Assembly (NCBI GenBank): GCA_947631765.1
Contig: CANRMP010000001.1
Coordinates: forward strand, 62,001 to 126,000
From: an uncultured Clostridia bacterium
GTDB taxonomy: Bacteria > Bacillota > Clostridia > Oscillospirales > CAG-272
Direction of reading: 5' to 3'
Length of the DNA stretch: 64,000 bases
Translations under genes and position numbers: made by a program
Shown here: positions 42,694-52,782 of the stretch, in pieces
Numbering within the stretch: position 1 is the first letter of the stretch
How the letters are laid out: every line of letters begins with the position of its first letter
The notes under the pieces: generated by a model
The model's database searches: none
What the model was told of the DNA's origin: nothing
Seen by the model: only the letters and a program-made list of their open reading frames with translations

Positions 42694-44709
42694 ATGGCAA
42701 AAAAATCAACGGTTGTTGAAGATTACGGCAATAACAGTATAACCCAGCTCAAAGGAGCAGACAGAGTCAGAAAAAAGCCCGCGGTTATCTTCGGTTCGGA
42801 CGATATCGTGGGCTGCGAGCACTCCTATTTTGAGATACTTGCAAATGCTGTCGATGAGGCGAGAGAGGGATACGGCAACGTCATTGTGACGACCTATTAT
42901 CTGGATAACTCCATTGAGGTGGAGGATTCGGGCAGAGGCGTGCCGCTCGGGTACAACGAAAAGGAAAAAAAGTTCAACTGGGAGCTTATTTTCTGCGAAA
43001 TGTACGCCGGCGGAAAGTACAAAAACAACGAGGACGGAGCCTTTTATCAATATTCTCTCGGAACCAACGGGCTCGGCGCCTGCGCAACCCAGTACAGCAG
43101 TGAGTATATGAAGGTCACCTCTTTTGACGACAAGCGCATGTCGGAGATTAATTTCGAAAAAGGAAACGTCAAAGGAGAGCTTATCGTCACAGATCTGCCG
43201 AGAAACGCAAAGAAAAAGCGGGGGACTATTGTCAAATGGCGCCCCGACCTTTCGGTATTCAAGGAAATTGCAATACCGAAGGACTATTTTGTCGAGGTGT
43301 TCAAGCGACAGGCCGTGGTGAACGCCGGTATTAAATTCGTCCTTAAATACGAGACGGAAAACGGTTTTGACCAAAGCGAATACCTTTATGAAAAGGGAAT
43401 TGTGGACAGGCTGTCCGAGCTTGGAGGGGACACTCTGCTCATGGAGCCTTACTTTATAAAAACCGAAACAAGCGGCAAGGACAGGGAAGACCTCAAGGAG
43501 TATAAACTGAAAATAGAAGCGGCTTTCAGCTTTTCAAAGACGGGTGCCGTCATTGAATATTACCACAACTCAAGCTGGCTTGAACACGGAGGCTCTCCCG
43601 ACAGAGCGACAAGAACCGCCTTTGTATACGCCTTTGACAAGTATTTAAAAAACAACAACAAATACAAGAAAAACGAGGCTAAAATCACCTTTGCCGACAT
43701 AGAAGACTCTCTGATGCTTGTGACAAACAGCTTTTCGACCGATACAAGCTATGCCAATCAGACGAAAAAGGCGATAACAAACAGCTTTATTGCAAGCGCC
43801 ATGACCGAGTTTTTCAAAAATTCTCTTGAGGTTTTTTTCGCTGAAAATCCGATAGACGCCGAAAGAGCGGCTGATACCATACTCGTTAACAGGCGCAGTC
43901 GTGAGGCGGCTGACAACGCAAGGCTTGATATAAAAAAGAAGCTTGCGGGAAACACAGATGTCGGCAACAGGGTTGAAAAGTTTGTTGGCTGTCGCTCAAA
44001 GGACCCCGAAAAAAGAGAGCTTTATATAGTCGAGGGCGACAGCGCGATGACCTCGGTTAAGCTGGCAAGAAATTCGGAATTTCAGGCGATAATTCCGGTC
44101 AGGGGCAAGACTCTTAACTGCCTTAAATCAAGCTATGCTCAGATACTGAAAAACGATATAATTACCGACCTTTTAAAGGTCATAGGGTGCGGAATAGAAA
44201 TAAAGAGCAACGGAAAGACGGATTCCGCCTTTGATATTTCAAGCCTTAAATGGAGCAAAATAATCATATGCACCGATGCGGACGAGGACGGCTATCAGAT
44301 AAGAACGTTGCTTTTGACACTGTTTTATTCTCTGCTTCCCACACTGCTCAAAATGGGCAAGGTGTATATTGCCGAGTCTCCTCTCTATGAGATAACCGCA
44401 AAGGGCGACTCCTATTTTGCTTACAACGAGGAAGAAAAAACCAAAATCACCTCAATGCTTGACGAGAAGAACCAAAAGTACTCATTAATGCGCTCCAAGG
44501 GACTTGGCGAAAACGAACCCGACATGATGTCAAAAACCACCATGAACCCCGCAACGCGCAGGCTTATCAGAGTTTGCGAGGCGGACGCCAAAGAAACAGC
44601 GGAGATACTTGAGCTGCTGCTTGGAAACAATCTGCCCGAGAGAAAGGAATTTATCGCAAAATACGGCGCGGAATATGCGGCGGGCGTTGATACAGCGTAC
44701 GTCGAATAG
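42694..44709 (+). CDS. GyrB/ParE-like type II topoisomerase subunit
   Basis: ATPase subunit of a type IIA topoisomerase, 671 residues. The GHKL site shows EILANAVDEAREGYG and EVEDSGRGVPLGYNEKE; the second ATPase lid has SLGTNGLGACATQYSS; the Toprim domain has ELYIVEGDSAMTSVKLAR and ICTDADEDGYQIRTLLL. The C-terminal end keeps the QKYSLMRSKGLGENEPDMM-type GyrA contact. It differs from house-keeping GyrB at several motif residues (for example DADEDGYQ for the usual DADVDGSH), which suggests a ParE-like clade. No A subunit lies next to it. Confidence 0.88.
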   Translation: MAKKSTVVEDYGNNSITQLKGADRVRKKPAVIFGSDDIVGCEHSYFEILANAVDEAREGYGNVIVTTYYLDNSIEVEDSGRGVPLGYNEKEKKFNWELIFCEMYAGGKYKNNEDGAFYQYSLGTNGLGACATQYSSEYMKVTSFDDKRMSEINFEKGNVKGELIVTDLPRNAKKKRGTIVKWRPDLSVFKEIAIPKDYFVEVFKRQAVVNAGIKFVLKYETENGFDQSEYLYEKGIVDRLSELGGDTLLMEPYFIKTETSGKDREDLKEYKLKIEAAFSFSKTGAVIEYYHNSSWLEHGGSPDRATRTAFVYAFDKYLKNNNKYKKNEAKITFADIEDSLMLVTNSFSTDTSYANQTKKAITNSFIASAMTEFFKNSLEVFFAENPIDAERAADTILVNRRSREAADNARLDIKKKLAGNTDVGNRVEKFVGCRSKDPEKRELYIVEGDSAMTSVKLARNSEFQAIIPVRGKTLNCLKSSYAQILKNDIITDLLKVIGCGIEIKSNGKTDSAFDISSLKWSKIIICTDADEDGYQIRTLLLTLFYSLLPTLLKMGKVYIAESPLYEITAKGDSYFAYNEEEKTKITSMLDEKNQKYSLMRSKGLGENEPDMMSKTTMNPATRRLIRVCEADAKETAEILELLLGNNLPERKEFIAKYGAEYAAGVDTAYVE

Positions 44710-44761
44710 AATTACGCCATGCAGGACAGGCAACAGGGTAAAGAAGAATAACCAAAGCGCG

Positions 44762-44790
44762 GGGCTGTTGCAAATCTTTTGCAACAGCCC
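44762..44790. repeat. GGGCTG hairpin element, copy 1
   Basis: GGGCTGTTGCA-loop-TGCAACAGCCC preceded by AAAGCGCG. It resembles the hairpin at 51661-51694 in sequence and left flank. It stands between the topoisomerase and addB and has no T-tract on the plus strand. Confidence 0.6.
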
Positions 44791-44843
44791 ACAGATTATT
44801 TTCGGTGCAAAAACATGAACAAAAGGTTCAAAAAGGGGACAAA

Positions 44844-47800
44844 ATGCTAAAGATTTTATACGGGCGAAACCGAAGCAAAAAGACCGAATATATTTATTCC
44901 ATGATAGATACCGATTTAAAAAGCGGGGAAAAGGTCATATTGCTTGTGCCCGAGCAGACCGTGCTTGAAGCGGAAAAAGCGCTTTGCGAGCTTGATATAT
45001 ATTCGCTTGACTGCGAGGTCATGAGCTTTCGCAGACTGTGCAACAGTATTTTCAGAAAATACGGTGGATTGTGCTATAACTACATAACAAAGGCGGGGAA
45101 ACACGCGGTCATTTGGAAGGCGCTGAAGCTTCTTTCTCCGATGTTAAAAAAGTATTCCGACTCTGCGATATATGACAAAAATTTGCCCTCAATGCTCCTT
45201 TCTGCCGTTGAGGAGTTCCACACGTACAAGCTTTCGCCAAATACCGTCATGGAAGCCTCGTCTGCCTTTAAGGATGACGCCGATTTTTCGAACACTCTTT
45301 TCGATCTTTCGCAAATCTACGCTCTTTATACCGATATTCTCCATGAAAAATACGACGACCCCTCCGACGACCTGACAGCCGCCGAAATAAAGCTTAGGGA
45401 AAATAACTTTTTCAGGGGAATAAAGGTGTATATAGACGGCTTTTCGGGCTTTACAAAGGAGGAGCTTTCTCTGCTTGCCCACATTTTCGGCGAGAGTTAT
45501 GAGACTACCCTCACGCTCGGATACGAAAAGCACGAAAAAAGCGAGGCTTTTGAAAGACTTGTAAACACCGACAGGGTTATAAGAAGGGCGGCTGACACAA
45601 GGCATGTGCAGGTTATTGACGAATATTTCGACGCGCCTATGGAATCGGCCGAAATTGATTTTCTTTCAAAAGAGATATGGAGGTTTTCGGGCAGAAGGTA
45701 TACCGAAAAGGTGCAGGACATAAGCATAATTTCCTGCCGAGACAGAAACGAAGAGGCAAAGGCGACCGCCCTTGACATAAAAAAGAATGTGCTTGCGGGC
45801 GGGCGGTACCGCGACTTTACAGTGGTTGTCGGAAATTGTGACAACTATCGCACAATAATAGAGGCGGCTTTTGAAAAATACGGTATACCGTATTTTCTTT
45901 CAAAAAGAACAGACGCAAAAACCAAATCGCAGGTGCGCCTTATACTCTCCGCGCTGATGATTAAGGTGTACGGTTGGCAGACTGAACACGTGATATCGTA
46001 TATTCAAAGCGGACTTACCTCTCTTGAAGAAAATGATATAGACGTGCTTTCGGAGTACGCCGCAATGTGGAAAATACGGGGTAAGCGCTGGTATGACGAA
46101 AACGAATGGCGAATGAACCCCAAAGGATTTGGCTTCGAATACGACGACGAGGTTCGAGAAGAGCTATGCAAAATAAATAAGCTTCGCAAAGAGGTTGCCG
46201 ACCCGCTTGTCGAATTTTTCGAGGCTTTTGAGGGGGAGAGCACCGTAAGAAAAGTAAGCGGCGCGCTTTTTAAATATCTTGAAAGACTTGACCTGCTGAA
46301 CAAAATAAACGAGGGCGCCGCCAAAAAGCGCTCCGAAAACAGAAATGCAGAGGCTGACGAGGATGCTCAGCTTTGGAACAGCATAATAAATATACTTGAC
46401 ACGTTTGTAAACATTGCGGGAGATATGGTTGTCACGCCCGCTGAATATACCGAGGTGCTCTCCTCTATGTTTGAAAACACCGATATAGGCAGAATCCCTT
46501 CCGGGGTGGATGAGGTGCAGGTTACCTCAGCCGGGCTTTATCGCAGAGCCGGAACCGAAAAAGTGTATCTTCTCGGTGCAAACGAGAAGATGTTTCCAGC
46601 CGCTGTGGAAGAAACAGGAATACTCGGAGAAGAGGAGCGCGAAAGGCTTGCGGAATACGGAATTGAGCTTGATAAAAAGGGAGAGAGTGCCTTTTGTGAT
46701 GAGCTTTTGCATTTTTACAACGCGCTGACAAGCGGCAAAAAGGGCGCTTGTATTCTTTATAACGAAAATGACGGCGCTTCCTTTGCCGTAAAGGCGGTAA
46801 GCGACCTCTTTTCACAGCTTGAAAAAACCGATATGTCAAGAGTGGACGCCATAGATAAAATAGCATCGCCTATAACCGCGGTCGAGTATGCGGCAACATG
46901 CAAGGACCGACAGCTTTCGGAAAGGATTTTTGACCTTGCGGTAAAGAAGGATACCAGCCTTATAAAGATAAAGGACGCTTTGAATATTCCGCTTATGACA
47001 GAGCAGTGCAGGGTAGGCGAGAATATAACCGACAAAATAAGCGAAAAAGGGCTTTCCCTCTCACAATCGAAGGCTCAAAAATACATCGAATGTCCTTTCT
47101 CGTTTTTCTGCCGGTATGTGGTAAAGATGAAACCTGTGGGAAGCGGAGATATTGAACAGCGCGATATCGGAAACTACGTTCACAAGGTGCTTGAAATGTT
47201 CTTTTTGCGGGTAAAGGACAGGGATATTTCAAATATTTCGGACAAAGAATGTGATAGCATTACAAGAGAGGTCATAGAAGAATACAAAGGCTCGGTTATA
47301 AAGTACGACATTGACAAGCGTACAATGTGCCTTTTTGACAGGCTTGAGGAGCTTTCAAAGCTTCTTATAAAAAATCTTGTAAATGAATTTCGCGTATCGA
47401 AATTCACTCCAAAGCTTTTTGAGTATCCTATAGGGGGAAGGGACGGGATACCGAGTCTTCCCATTGAGCTTGAAGACGGAACGAAAATTTATATGAACGG
47501 CTTTATTGACCGGGTCGATATATATAAAAATTCGGATAAACTGTACATACGGATTGTCGATTACAAGACGGGCAAAAAGGTTTTTAAGCTTGAGGATATT
47601 GAAAAGGGTGTAAATCTTCAAATGTTTATATATCTTTTTACACTCTGTTTTTCAAGTAGCGACAAGTTCTTAAAGGAGGTCGGAGCGCCCGAAAACTGCT
47701 CGCTTCATCCGGCGGGAGCGCTATATTTTCTTGCCGGAATGCCAAATATCTCCTCGGATGACGGAGAGCCTGAGGATGTTGCGGCGGCAATGGATGAGGT

Positions 47801-48119
47801 TATGAAGAGCATAAAAAGAAACGGGCTTCTTATTAGTGATATTGACGTGCTTTCGGCTATGGAGCCCGGTCTTAACGGACTTTTCATACCCGTAAGGCTT
47901 GACAAAAGCGGAAGCCTTGCCGGGCGGGATTTGAAAAATCTTGCAAGCGAGGATGATTTTCAAAAAATAAAGGAACGGGTTATTTCAAAGATTGTCGAAA
48001 TAGGTCAAAACATAAAAAGCGGAATTGCAGACGCCTTGCCGCTTGATGAGAGCGAGGTTTGCAAATACTGCGACGTAAGGGCAATATGCCGAAGAGCAAA
48101 AGCGGGGGAGGATGAATAA
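44844..48119 (+). CDS. addB: ATP-dependent exonuclease AddAB, subunit AddB
   Basis: AddB of 1091 residues, partner of AddA in double-strand-break resection. The N-terminus has a P-loop-like segment that is off consensus (ILYGRNRSKKTEYI, where GxxxxGKT is expected). The inactivated helicase-like core is long, and the C-terminal nuclease has LQMFIYLFTLCF and IRIVDYKTGKK. The Fe-S cysteines are visible as YIECPFSFFC and the C-terminal CKYCDVRAIC. ATG 44844 (MLKILYG) is favoured by AAGGGGA seven bases upstream; the frame also opens at GTG 44805. The stop (48117-48119) directly abuts the addA ATG. Confidence 0.93.
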   Translation: MLKILYGRNRSKKTEYIYSMIDTDLKSGEKVILLVPEQTVLEAEKALCELDIYSLDCEVMSFRRLCNSIFRKYGGLCYNYITKAGKHAVIWKALKLLSPMLKKYSDSAIYDKNLPSMLLSAVEEFHTYKLSPNTVMEASSAFKDDADFSNTLFDLSQIYALYTDILHEKYDDPSDDLTAAEIKLRENNFFRGIKVYIDGFSGFTKEELSLLAHIFGESYETTLTLGYEKHEKSEAFERLVNTDRVIRRAADTRHVQVIDEYFDAPMESAEIDFLSKEIWRFSGRRYTEKVQDISIISCRDRNEEAKATALDIKKNVLAGGRYRDFTVVVGNCDNYRTIIEAAFEKYGIPYFLSKRTDAKTKSQVRLILSALMIKVYGWQTEHVISYIQSGLTSLEENDIDVLSEYAAMWKIRGKRWYDENEWRMNPKGFGFEYDDEVREELCKINKLRKEVADPLVEFFEAFEGESTVRKVSGALFKYLERLDLLNKINEGAAKKRSENRNAEADEDAQLWNSIINILDTFVNIAGDMVVTPAEYTEVLSSMFENTDIGRIPSGVDEVQVTSAGLYRRAGTEKVYLLGANEKMFPAAVEETGILGEEERERLAEYGIELDKKGESAFCDELLHFYNALTSGKKGACILYNENDGASFAVKAVSDLFSQLEKTDMSRVDAIDKIASPITAVEYAATCKDRQLSERIFDLAVKKDTSLIKIKDALNIPLMTEQCRVGENITDKISEKGLSLSQSKAQKYIECPFSFFCRYVVKMKPVGSGDIEQRDIGNYVHKVLEMFFLRVKDRDISNISDKECDSITREVIEEYKGSVIKYDIDKRTMCLFDRLEELSKLLIKNLVNEFRVSKFTPKLFEYPIGGRDGIPSLPIELEDGTKIYMNGFIDRVDIYKNSDKLYIRIVDYKTGKKVFKLEDIEKGVNLQMFIYLFTLCFSSSDKFLKEVGAPENCSLHPAGALYFLAGMPNISSDDGEPEDVAAAMDEVMKSIKRNGLLISDIDVLSAMEPGLNGLFIPVRLDKSGSLAGRDLKNLASEDDFQKIKERVISKIVEIGQNIKSGIADALPLDESEVCKYCDVRAICRRAKAGEDE

Positions 48120-51100
48120 ATGTCCGATATTAAATTTACAGACAGACAAAGGGCTGCAATATCCGCTCCGGTGTCAAATATTTTAGTAAGCGCCGCGGCA
48201 GGCTCCGGCAAAACCGCCGTTCTTACAAGGAGAATTATTGAAAGCCTTCTTGATCCCGAAAAAAACGTCGGAATAGACGACATGTTAGTCGTCACCTTCA
48301 CAAAAGCCGCGGCGGGCGAGCTTAAGGACAGGATATCGGCGGCGCTTAGCAAAGCGTACGCTTCGGACATTTCAAACAAAAAGCTCAGAAAACAGCTTAC
48401 GGAGATAGAAAACGCTCATATTTCCACAATACACAGCTTTTGTCTCGACCTTATAAAAGAGTTCCACGAAAGTCTTTCTCTGCCTTCTTCAATGAAGGTT
48501 ATAAGCTCTTCCGAGTGCGCGCAGTTATACCAAAATATAATGGAAAACGTCATAGAGGCGCGTTATGAGAAGGACACCGAGGAATTTAATCGCTTTGTCG
48601 AAAACTTTATTTCACTTCGGGACGGCAAAATTGCCGAAATGCTTCTTGAATATTATCAAAAGCTCCTCTCTTATCCCGACGGGGTGGAATACGTGGAAAA
48701 GAGCGAGGAAAGGCTTTTGCAGGTCGCGGAGCGTGGAATTGACGGCTCGGAGTATTTATCTAAAGTAAAGTCAATGCTTGTTTCGATGTGCGCTTACTTT
48801 ATTTCGTGCTGTGAGAGGGCAATAAGGTTTTTAAGAGAGTACGGCGAGCCGTACTCTGTTCAGGCGCAGGTTTTTGAAAGCGACGCAGAGTATTTCAAAA
48901 CGCTTGCAAATACTGAAAATTTAAAGTATTGTGAAATTTCCTCGCTTCTTACAAATTATAAATTCATGAGAATGTTCTCTATGAAGGAAAAAAACGAAGA
49001 GTATATTTATTATGAAAAAATAAGAAACGATTACAAAGCGAGTCTGCAAAAATTCTGCAAGAATTTCTTTTCCCAAAGTGAAGAAGGTATCAAAAAAAGC
49101 GCTAAAAAGAGCGCTGTATTCTGCCGCGAGCTTTATAAAACGCTAAAGCTTTTTGACACGGAAATAACAAAAGAAAAGGTGAGACGGTCGATACTTGACT
49201 ATAGCGACCTTGAAAGATACGCCTACAAGCTGCTTTGCGAAAACGCGGGCAAAAACGAGGCGGCAGAAAAAATCAAGCGTCGCTTTGCCGAGATTTATAT
49301 TGACGAATATCAGGACATAAACCGCACGCAGGACGCGCTCTTTTCCGCTATAGCAAATAAAAATCTGTTTATGGTGGGGGATATAAAGCAGAGTATATAC
49401 GGTTTTCGCGGCTCGGCGCCCGAGCTTTTTGCAAAATACAGAGAGGAGTACTCCGACTACGACCCCGAGGTTAAACAGGATAATATAAGAATATTTCTGA
49501 CCGAAAATTTCAGATGCGATAAAAATATAATTGATTTTTCAAACATGGTTTTCGGTTCTCTTTTCAGGCACGACAGGGCAAGGGTCAAGTACCTGCCGGA
49601 AGACGCCTTGGTATTTAAGAAAAACAGCAATTTTGAAAAAAGCGAAAAGGTCACGATTTCCCTTGTAAATTCGGGCGACTCGAAGGTAAGAGAGCAAAAC
49701 GAGGCAAGATATGTCGCCCTGGAAATAGAAAAGCTGATAAAGAGCGGCACAAATCCCGGGGATATTGCAATACTGCTTCGCAAAACCAAAAAAATTGCCG
49801 AGATTTACGGCGCGGAGCTTAAAAAACGCGGTATAAAATACAAATCCGACACCAAAAAAGAGCTTTTTGAACAGCCGGAGATTATGCTGCTTTCCTCAAT
49901 GCTCGAATGTCTTGACAATCCGAGAAACGACATAGCCCTTAGTGCATGGCTCACAAGTCCCTTTTTCGGCTTTACCCTTGAAAATCTCTCTCTTCTCTCC
50001 TTTTCGGGTGAAAAAGGCGTGTACAAATGCCTTGTAAAATATCTCGAAACAGAGAAAGAAGGTGCTCTTTATGACAAATGCAAGGGCTTTTTAAGCCTGC
50101 TTAACGATTTTCGAAAACGGTCAAGGGAAATGTCGGTCTGCGATTTTATAAGGTATATTTTGAGTGAGCTTTCCTTTGAGGCAATTCTTATTGCGTCAAG
50201 CGGGCGCTCCTTTGAGATTTCAGAAAACATAGAAAGCTTTTTGTCACTTGCCGCCACCTTTGAGGCAAATTCCTTCTGCTGCCTTTCGGATTTTGTCAAG
50301 TACATCGGCAAATTAAGGTCGGGAAAAATTGAAATAGAGACAGCAAGATCCAAAAGCGAAAAGGAAAATGCGGTAAAAATAACGTCAGTTCACCTCTCAA
50401 AGGGGCTTGAATATCCGGTGTGCTTTGTTTGCGACCTTTCAAGAACGATTAATAATCCCGATGCAAAAGACAATCTTATAGTTGACAGAGAGCTCGGTAT
50501 AACGCTGCGTATGCACGACGAGAGCGGGTATATAAAATACGATACCTTTATGCGCAGAGCAAGCGCGCGAAGCGTCACCGAAAAGCTGATAGATGAGGAA
50601 ATGCGGGTTTTATACGTTGCCCTAACGCGTGCAAAGCAAAAGCTTTACCTTACCGCATCCGCGGAAAACCCCGAAGAATTGTTTAATAAGTGCAAGAGGG
50701 AGAGAGGCGGCACGCCGTCATACTTTGCCTACAGCGAAAATCCGCGCTTCATTGAATGGATTCTTTCCTCCCTTGACATGGACGACTGCTATGAGATAAA
50801 ATACATAGATAAGGACGACCCGACCTTGGCAAAAAATGCCACCATTCAAAGTGAGAGCGAGGATGAAAAAGCGGTCGAAAAAATTGACCTTGAAAAGCTT
50901 GAAAAAATAAAATCGGCGATAGAATTTGAATACCCTTGGAAGGCGGAGATGGGGCTTCCCTCAAAGCTTGCTGTCTCGGCGCTTTATCCCGAAATACTTG
51001 ATGAAGAGCAGGACGTGATGAAAAGAAGCGTCAAGGATACTCCCGACTTTTTGCAGGGCGAAAAAAAGGCGACCGGAGCCGAAAGAGGAACCGCCACGCA

Positions 51101-51605
51101 CGTTTTTATGCAGTTTTGCGATTTTGACAGAGTGGAAAGGTACGGCGTTGAAAGCGAAATTCAAAGACTTACAGAGGAAAAATACATTGACCAAAGGCAC
51201 GCCGCGCTGATTTATCTTGATAAAGTTAAAGCGTTTTTTAAATCGGAGCTTTACAATGAGATTAAAAACTCAAAAAGAGTTTGCAGGGAATATCGCTTTA
51301 ACGTTCAGATGAAGGCGGAGGAGCTCTCCGAAAAGAACCGCGAGCTTTATAAAAGCGCCGACAGCAAGGTGCTTGTGCAGGGGGTTATAGACTGCTTTTT
51401 CGAGACAAAAAACGGCTCGTACAAGATAATCGACTATAAAACCGACCGCGCTTACGGCGAAAACGCCGAAAAAGATATTGTGTCCGAGTACAAATATCAG
51501 CTTATGTATTATAAAGCCTCGGTTGAAAAAATAACCGGAAAAAAGGTTGAAAGCACAAGCATTTACGCTTTCGACCTCGGAAAGGAAATACCGGTCGACT
51601 TGTAA
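48120..51605 (+). CDS. addA: ATP-dependent helicase/nuclease AddAB, subunit AddA
   Basis: AddA of 1161 residues, the UvrD-like 3'-5' helicase and nuclease of the complex. Motifs: Q-motif FTDRQRAAI, Walker A VSAAAGSGKTAVLTRR, motif II IYIDEYQDINRTQD, MVGDIKQSIYGFRGSAP, LTENFR and late motif VHLSKGLEYPVCFV with MRVLYVALTRAKQKLY. The C-terminal RecB-family nuclease carries GVIDCFFE and KIIDYKTDRA. Together with AddB it processes DNA ends for RecA loading. It is the last gene of the pair, with no spacer between them. Confidence 0.96.
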   Translation: MSDIKFTDRQRAAISAPVSNILVSAAAGSGKTAVLTRRIIESLLDPEKNVGIDDMLVVTFTKAAAGELKDRISAALSKAYASDISNKKLRKQLTEIENAHISTIHSFCLDLIKEFHESLSLPSSMKVISSSECAQLYQNIMENVIEARYEKDTEEFNRFVENFISLRDGKIAEMLLEYYQKLLSYPDGVEYVEKSEERLLQVAERGIDGSEYLSKVKSMLVSMCAYFISCCERAIRFLREYGEPYSVQAQVFESDAEYFKTLANTENLKYCEISSLLTNYKFMRMFSMKEKNEEYIYYEKIRNDYKASLQKFCKNFFSQSEEGIKKSAKKSAVFCRELYKTLKLFDTEITKEKVRRSILDYSDLERYAYKLLCENAGKNEAAEKIKRRFAEIYIDEYQDINRTQDALFSAIANKNLFMVGDIKQSIYGFRGSAPELFAKYREEYSDYDPEVKQDNIRIFLTENFRCDKNIIDFSNMVFGSLFRHDRARVKYLPEDALVFKKNSNFEKSEKVTISLVNSGDSKVREQNEARYVALEIEKLIKSGTNPGDIAILLRKTKKIAEIYGAELKKRGIKYKSDTKKELFEQPEIMLLSSMLECLDNPRNDIALSAWLTSPFFGFTLENLSLLSFSGEKGVYKCLVKYLETEKEGALYDKCKGFLSLLNDFRKRSREMSVCDFIRYILSELSFEAILIASSGRSFEISENIESFLSLAATFEANSFCCLSDFVKYIGKLRSGKIEIETARSKSEKENAVKITSVHLSKGLEYPVCFVCDLSRTINNPDAKDNLIVDRELGITLRMHDESGYIKYDTFMRRASARSVTEKLIDEEMRVLYVALTRAKQKLYLTASAENPEELFNKCKRERGGTPSYFAYSENPRFIEWILSSLDMDDCYEIKYIDKDDPTLAKNATIQSESEDEKAVEKIDLEKLEKIKSAIEFEYPWKAEMGLPSKLAVSALYPEILDEEQDVMKRSVKDTPDFLQGEKKATGAERGTATHVFMQFCDFDRVERYGVESEIQRLTEEKYIDQRHAALIYLDKVKAFFKSELYNEIKNSKRVCREYRFNVQMKAEELSEKNRELYKSADSKVLVQGVIDCFFETKNGSYKIIDYKTDRAYGENAEKDIVSEYKYQLMYYKASVEKITGKKVESTSIYAFDLGKEIPVDL

Positions 51606-51650
51606 TAAGTTACAGCGCTTTTCCCTTAGCTCAATTATTCAAAAGCTGGC

Positions 51651-51694
51651 AAAAAAGCGCGGGGCTGTCGCAAATCGGCTTTTGCGGCAGCCCC
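51651..51694 (-). terminator. terminator of the discoidin-like lipoprotein (hairpin element copy 2)
   Basis: GGGGCTGTCGCAAA/TTTGCGGCAGCCCC stem at 51661-51694; on the minus strand it is followed by GCGC and T6. It is closely similar to 44762-44790. Confidence 0.75.
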
Positions 51695-51708
51695 GAATCT
51701 ATAATTCT

Positions 51709-52632
51709 TTAATCCATTATTTCGCTTCCGTTAACCTGAAGCTCAATCCATGCGCACCAAACGCCGGTGCTTGCGGCGGCTTTGTTGAAATTTGTGAAGG
51801 TGAGGGAAGAGGTCACCTTGCCGCCGTCGATTGTGATTTTCTGAGCTCTCGGTGAATTTGTCATTGTTATGTCCTGCGTAGTTCCGTCGGAGAACTGGAT
51901 CGTGCAGCTGTCCCAGTATCCGTCATGAGGGAAGTCGGCGCGTATGTAAAGCACAAGCTGTTCTACAGACACATCGTGACCGAAGTCGATTTTGATATAG
52001 TCCTTTTTCGTGACGTTATCGTTGGGACCCCATGACTGCAGAGGATACGTGCCGTGACCGTTGTTCTGTACAAATCCGTCGATTATGTTTCTTGCCATCC
52101 ATTCGGCGTCGGCGCTGTTTGTATTGCTTGTCACCGCGTGAGGATAAGTATTTTTTGCAGTAGTAAGGTCGCATGTGTTAAGTGCGATGTTGTGAGTTGC
52201 GGTAAGCTCGCTTACTGTCGGTATACGGGCGCTTATAATGCATCCTTTTTGCCTCATTTCGGTGGGATAGCTTCTTGTAAAGTCGGGAATTTTGTATGTA
52301 AGCACGCTGTTTTTAAGATATACTATCGATTCTTCGAGCACATCCTTCGCAATGGTAACCGCAAGATAATGCTGTGTTTCGGGAATGGTTATCTTAATGG
52401 TCTTTGAGGTGCTGTAAGCCTTTGATACGGTGAGCTCTGCGGAGCCTTCTCCGGTGGCGGTCTCACCGTCATATTCAATGGTTATCTCGGCGTTTTCGTC
52501 ATAGACCGCCGGCGTATTGGCGTTATCCTCGCCCGAGGTTGTCGTATCGACTTTATTGTTGCTTGTGCCGCAGCCGACAAGCATAAGAGCCGCAAGCAGG
52601 GCAATTAAGAGAGATTTTATGAATTTTTTCAT
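51709..52632 (-). CDS. lipoprotein with C-terminal discoidin (F5/8 type C)-like domain
   Basis: Lipoprotein of 307 residues: MKKFIKSLLIALLAALMLVG followed by Cys21, a short acidic linker, a small beta domain (about 45-130) and a C-terminal beta-sandwich (about 140-300) of F5/8C type. The latter shows ATHNIALNTCDLTTAKNTYP, RNIIDGFVQNNGHGTYPLQSWGP, YIKIDFGHDVSVEQLVLYIR and WDSCTIQFSDGT. Such domains bind glycans or surfaces. ATG 52632 is used because the signal peptide begins there. It diverges from a sugar-kinase-like gene, suggesting a glycan context. Confidence 0.82.
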   Translation of the reverse strand: MKKFIKSLLIALLAALMLVGCGTSNNKVDTTTSGEDNANTPAVYDENAEITIEYDGETATGEGSAELTVSKAYSTSKTIKITIPETQHYLAVTIAKDVLEESIVYLKNSVLTYKIPDFTRSYPTEMRQKGCIISARIPTVSELTATHNIALNTCDLTTAKNTYPHAVTSNTNSADAEWMARNIIDGFVQNNGHGTYPLQSWGPNDNVTKKDYIKIDFGHDVSVEQLVLYIRADFPHDGYWDSCTIQFSDGTTQDITMTNSPRAQKITIDGGKVTSSLTFTNFNKAAASTGVWCAWIELQVNGSEIMD

Positions 52633-52677
52633 TGTTACCTCCAAGTTCTTTTCTTTTTGCCGTAAATTTGTAAGTAA

Positions 52678-52706
52678 ATTATATCACAATATTCTTTATC
52701 TGTCAA
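52678..52706 (-). promoter_or_regulatory. consensus sigma-A promoter for the discoidin-like lipoprotein
   Basis: On the minus strand TTGACA (52701-52706) and TATAAT (52678-52683), 17-base spacer, divergent from the promoter at 52722. Confidence 0.85.
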
Positions 52707-52721
52707 TGATAAAAAATGCAA

Positions 52722-52750
52722 TTGACATTACACCTTTTTGGCGTTATAAT
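52722..52750 (+). promoter_or_regulatory. consensus sigma-A promoter for the NahK-like kinase
   Basis: TTGACA (52722-52727) and TATAAT (52745-52750), 17-base spacer, 32 bases before the start codon. The two divergent -35 boxes are only 15 bases apart. Confidence 0.87.
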
Positions 52751-52782
52751 ATCAAATATAAACACCCGAAAGGAAATGTAAA

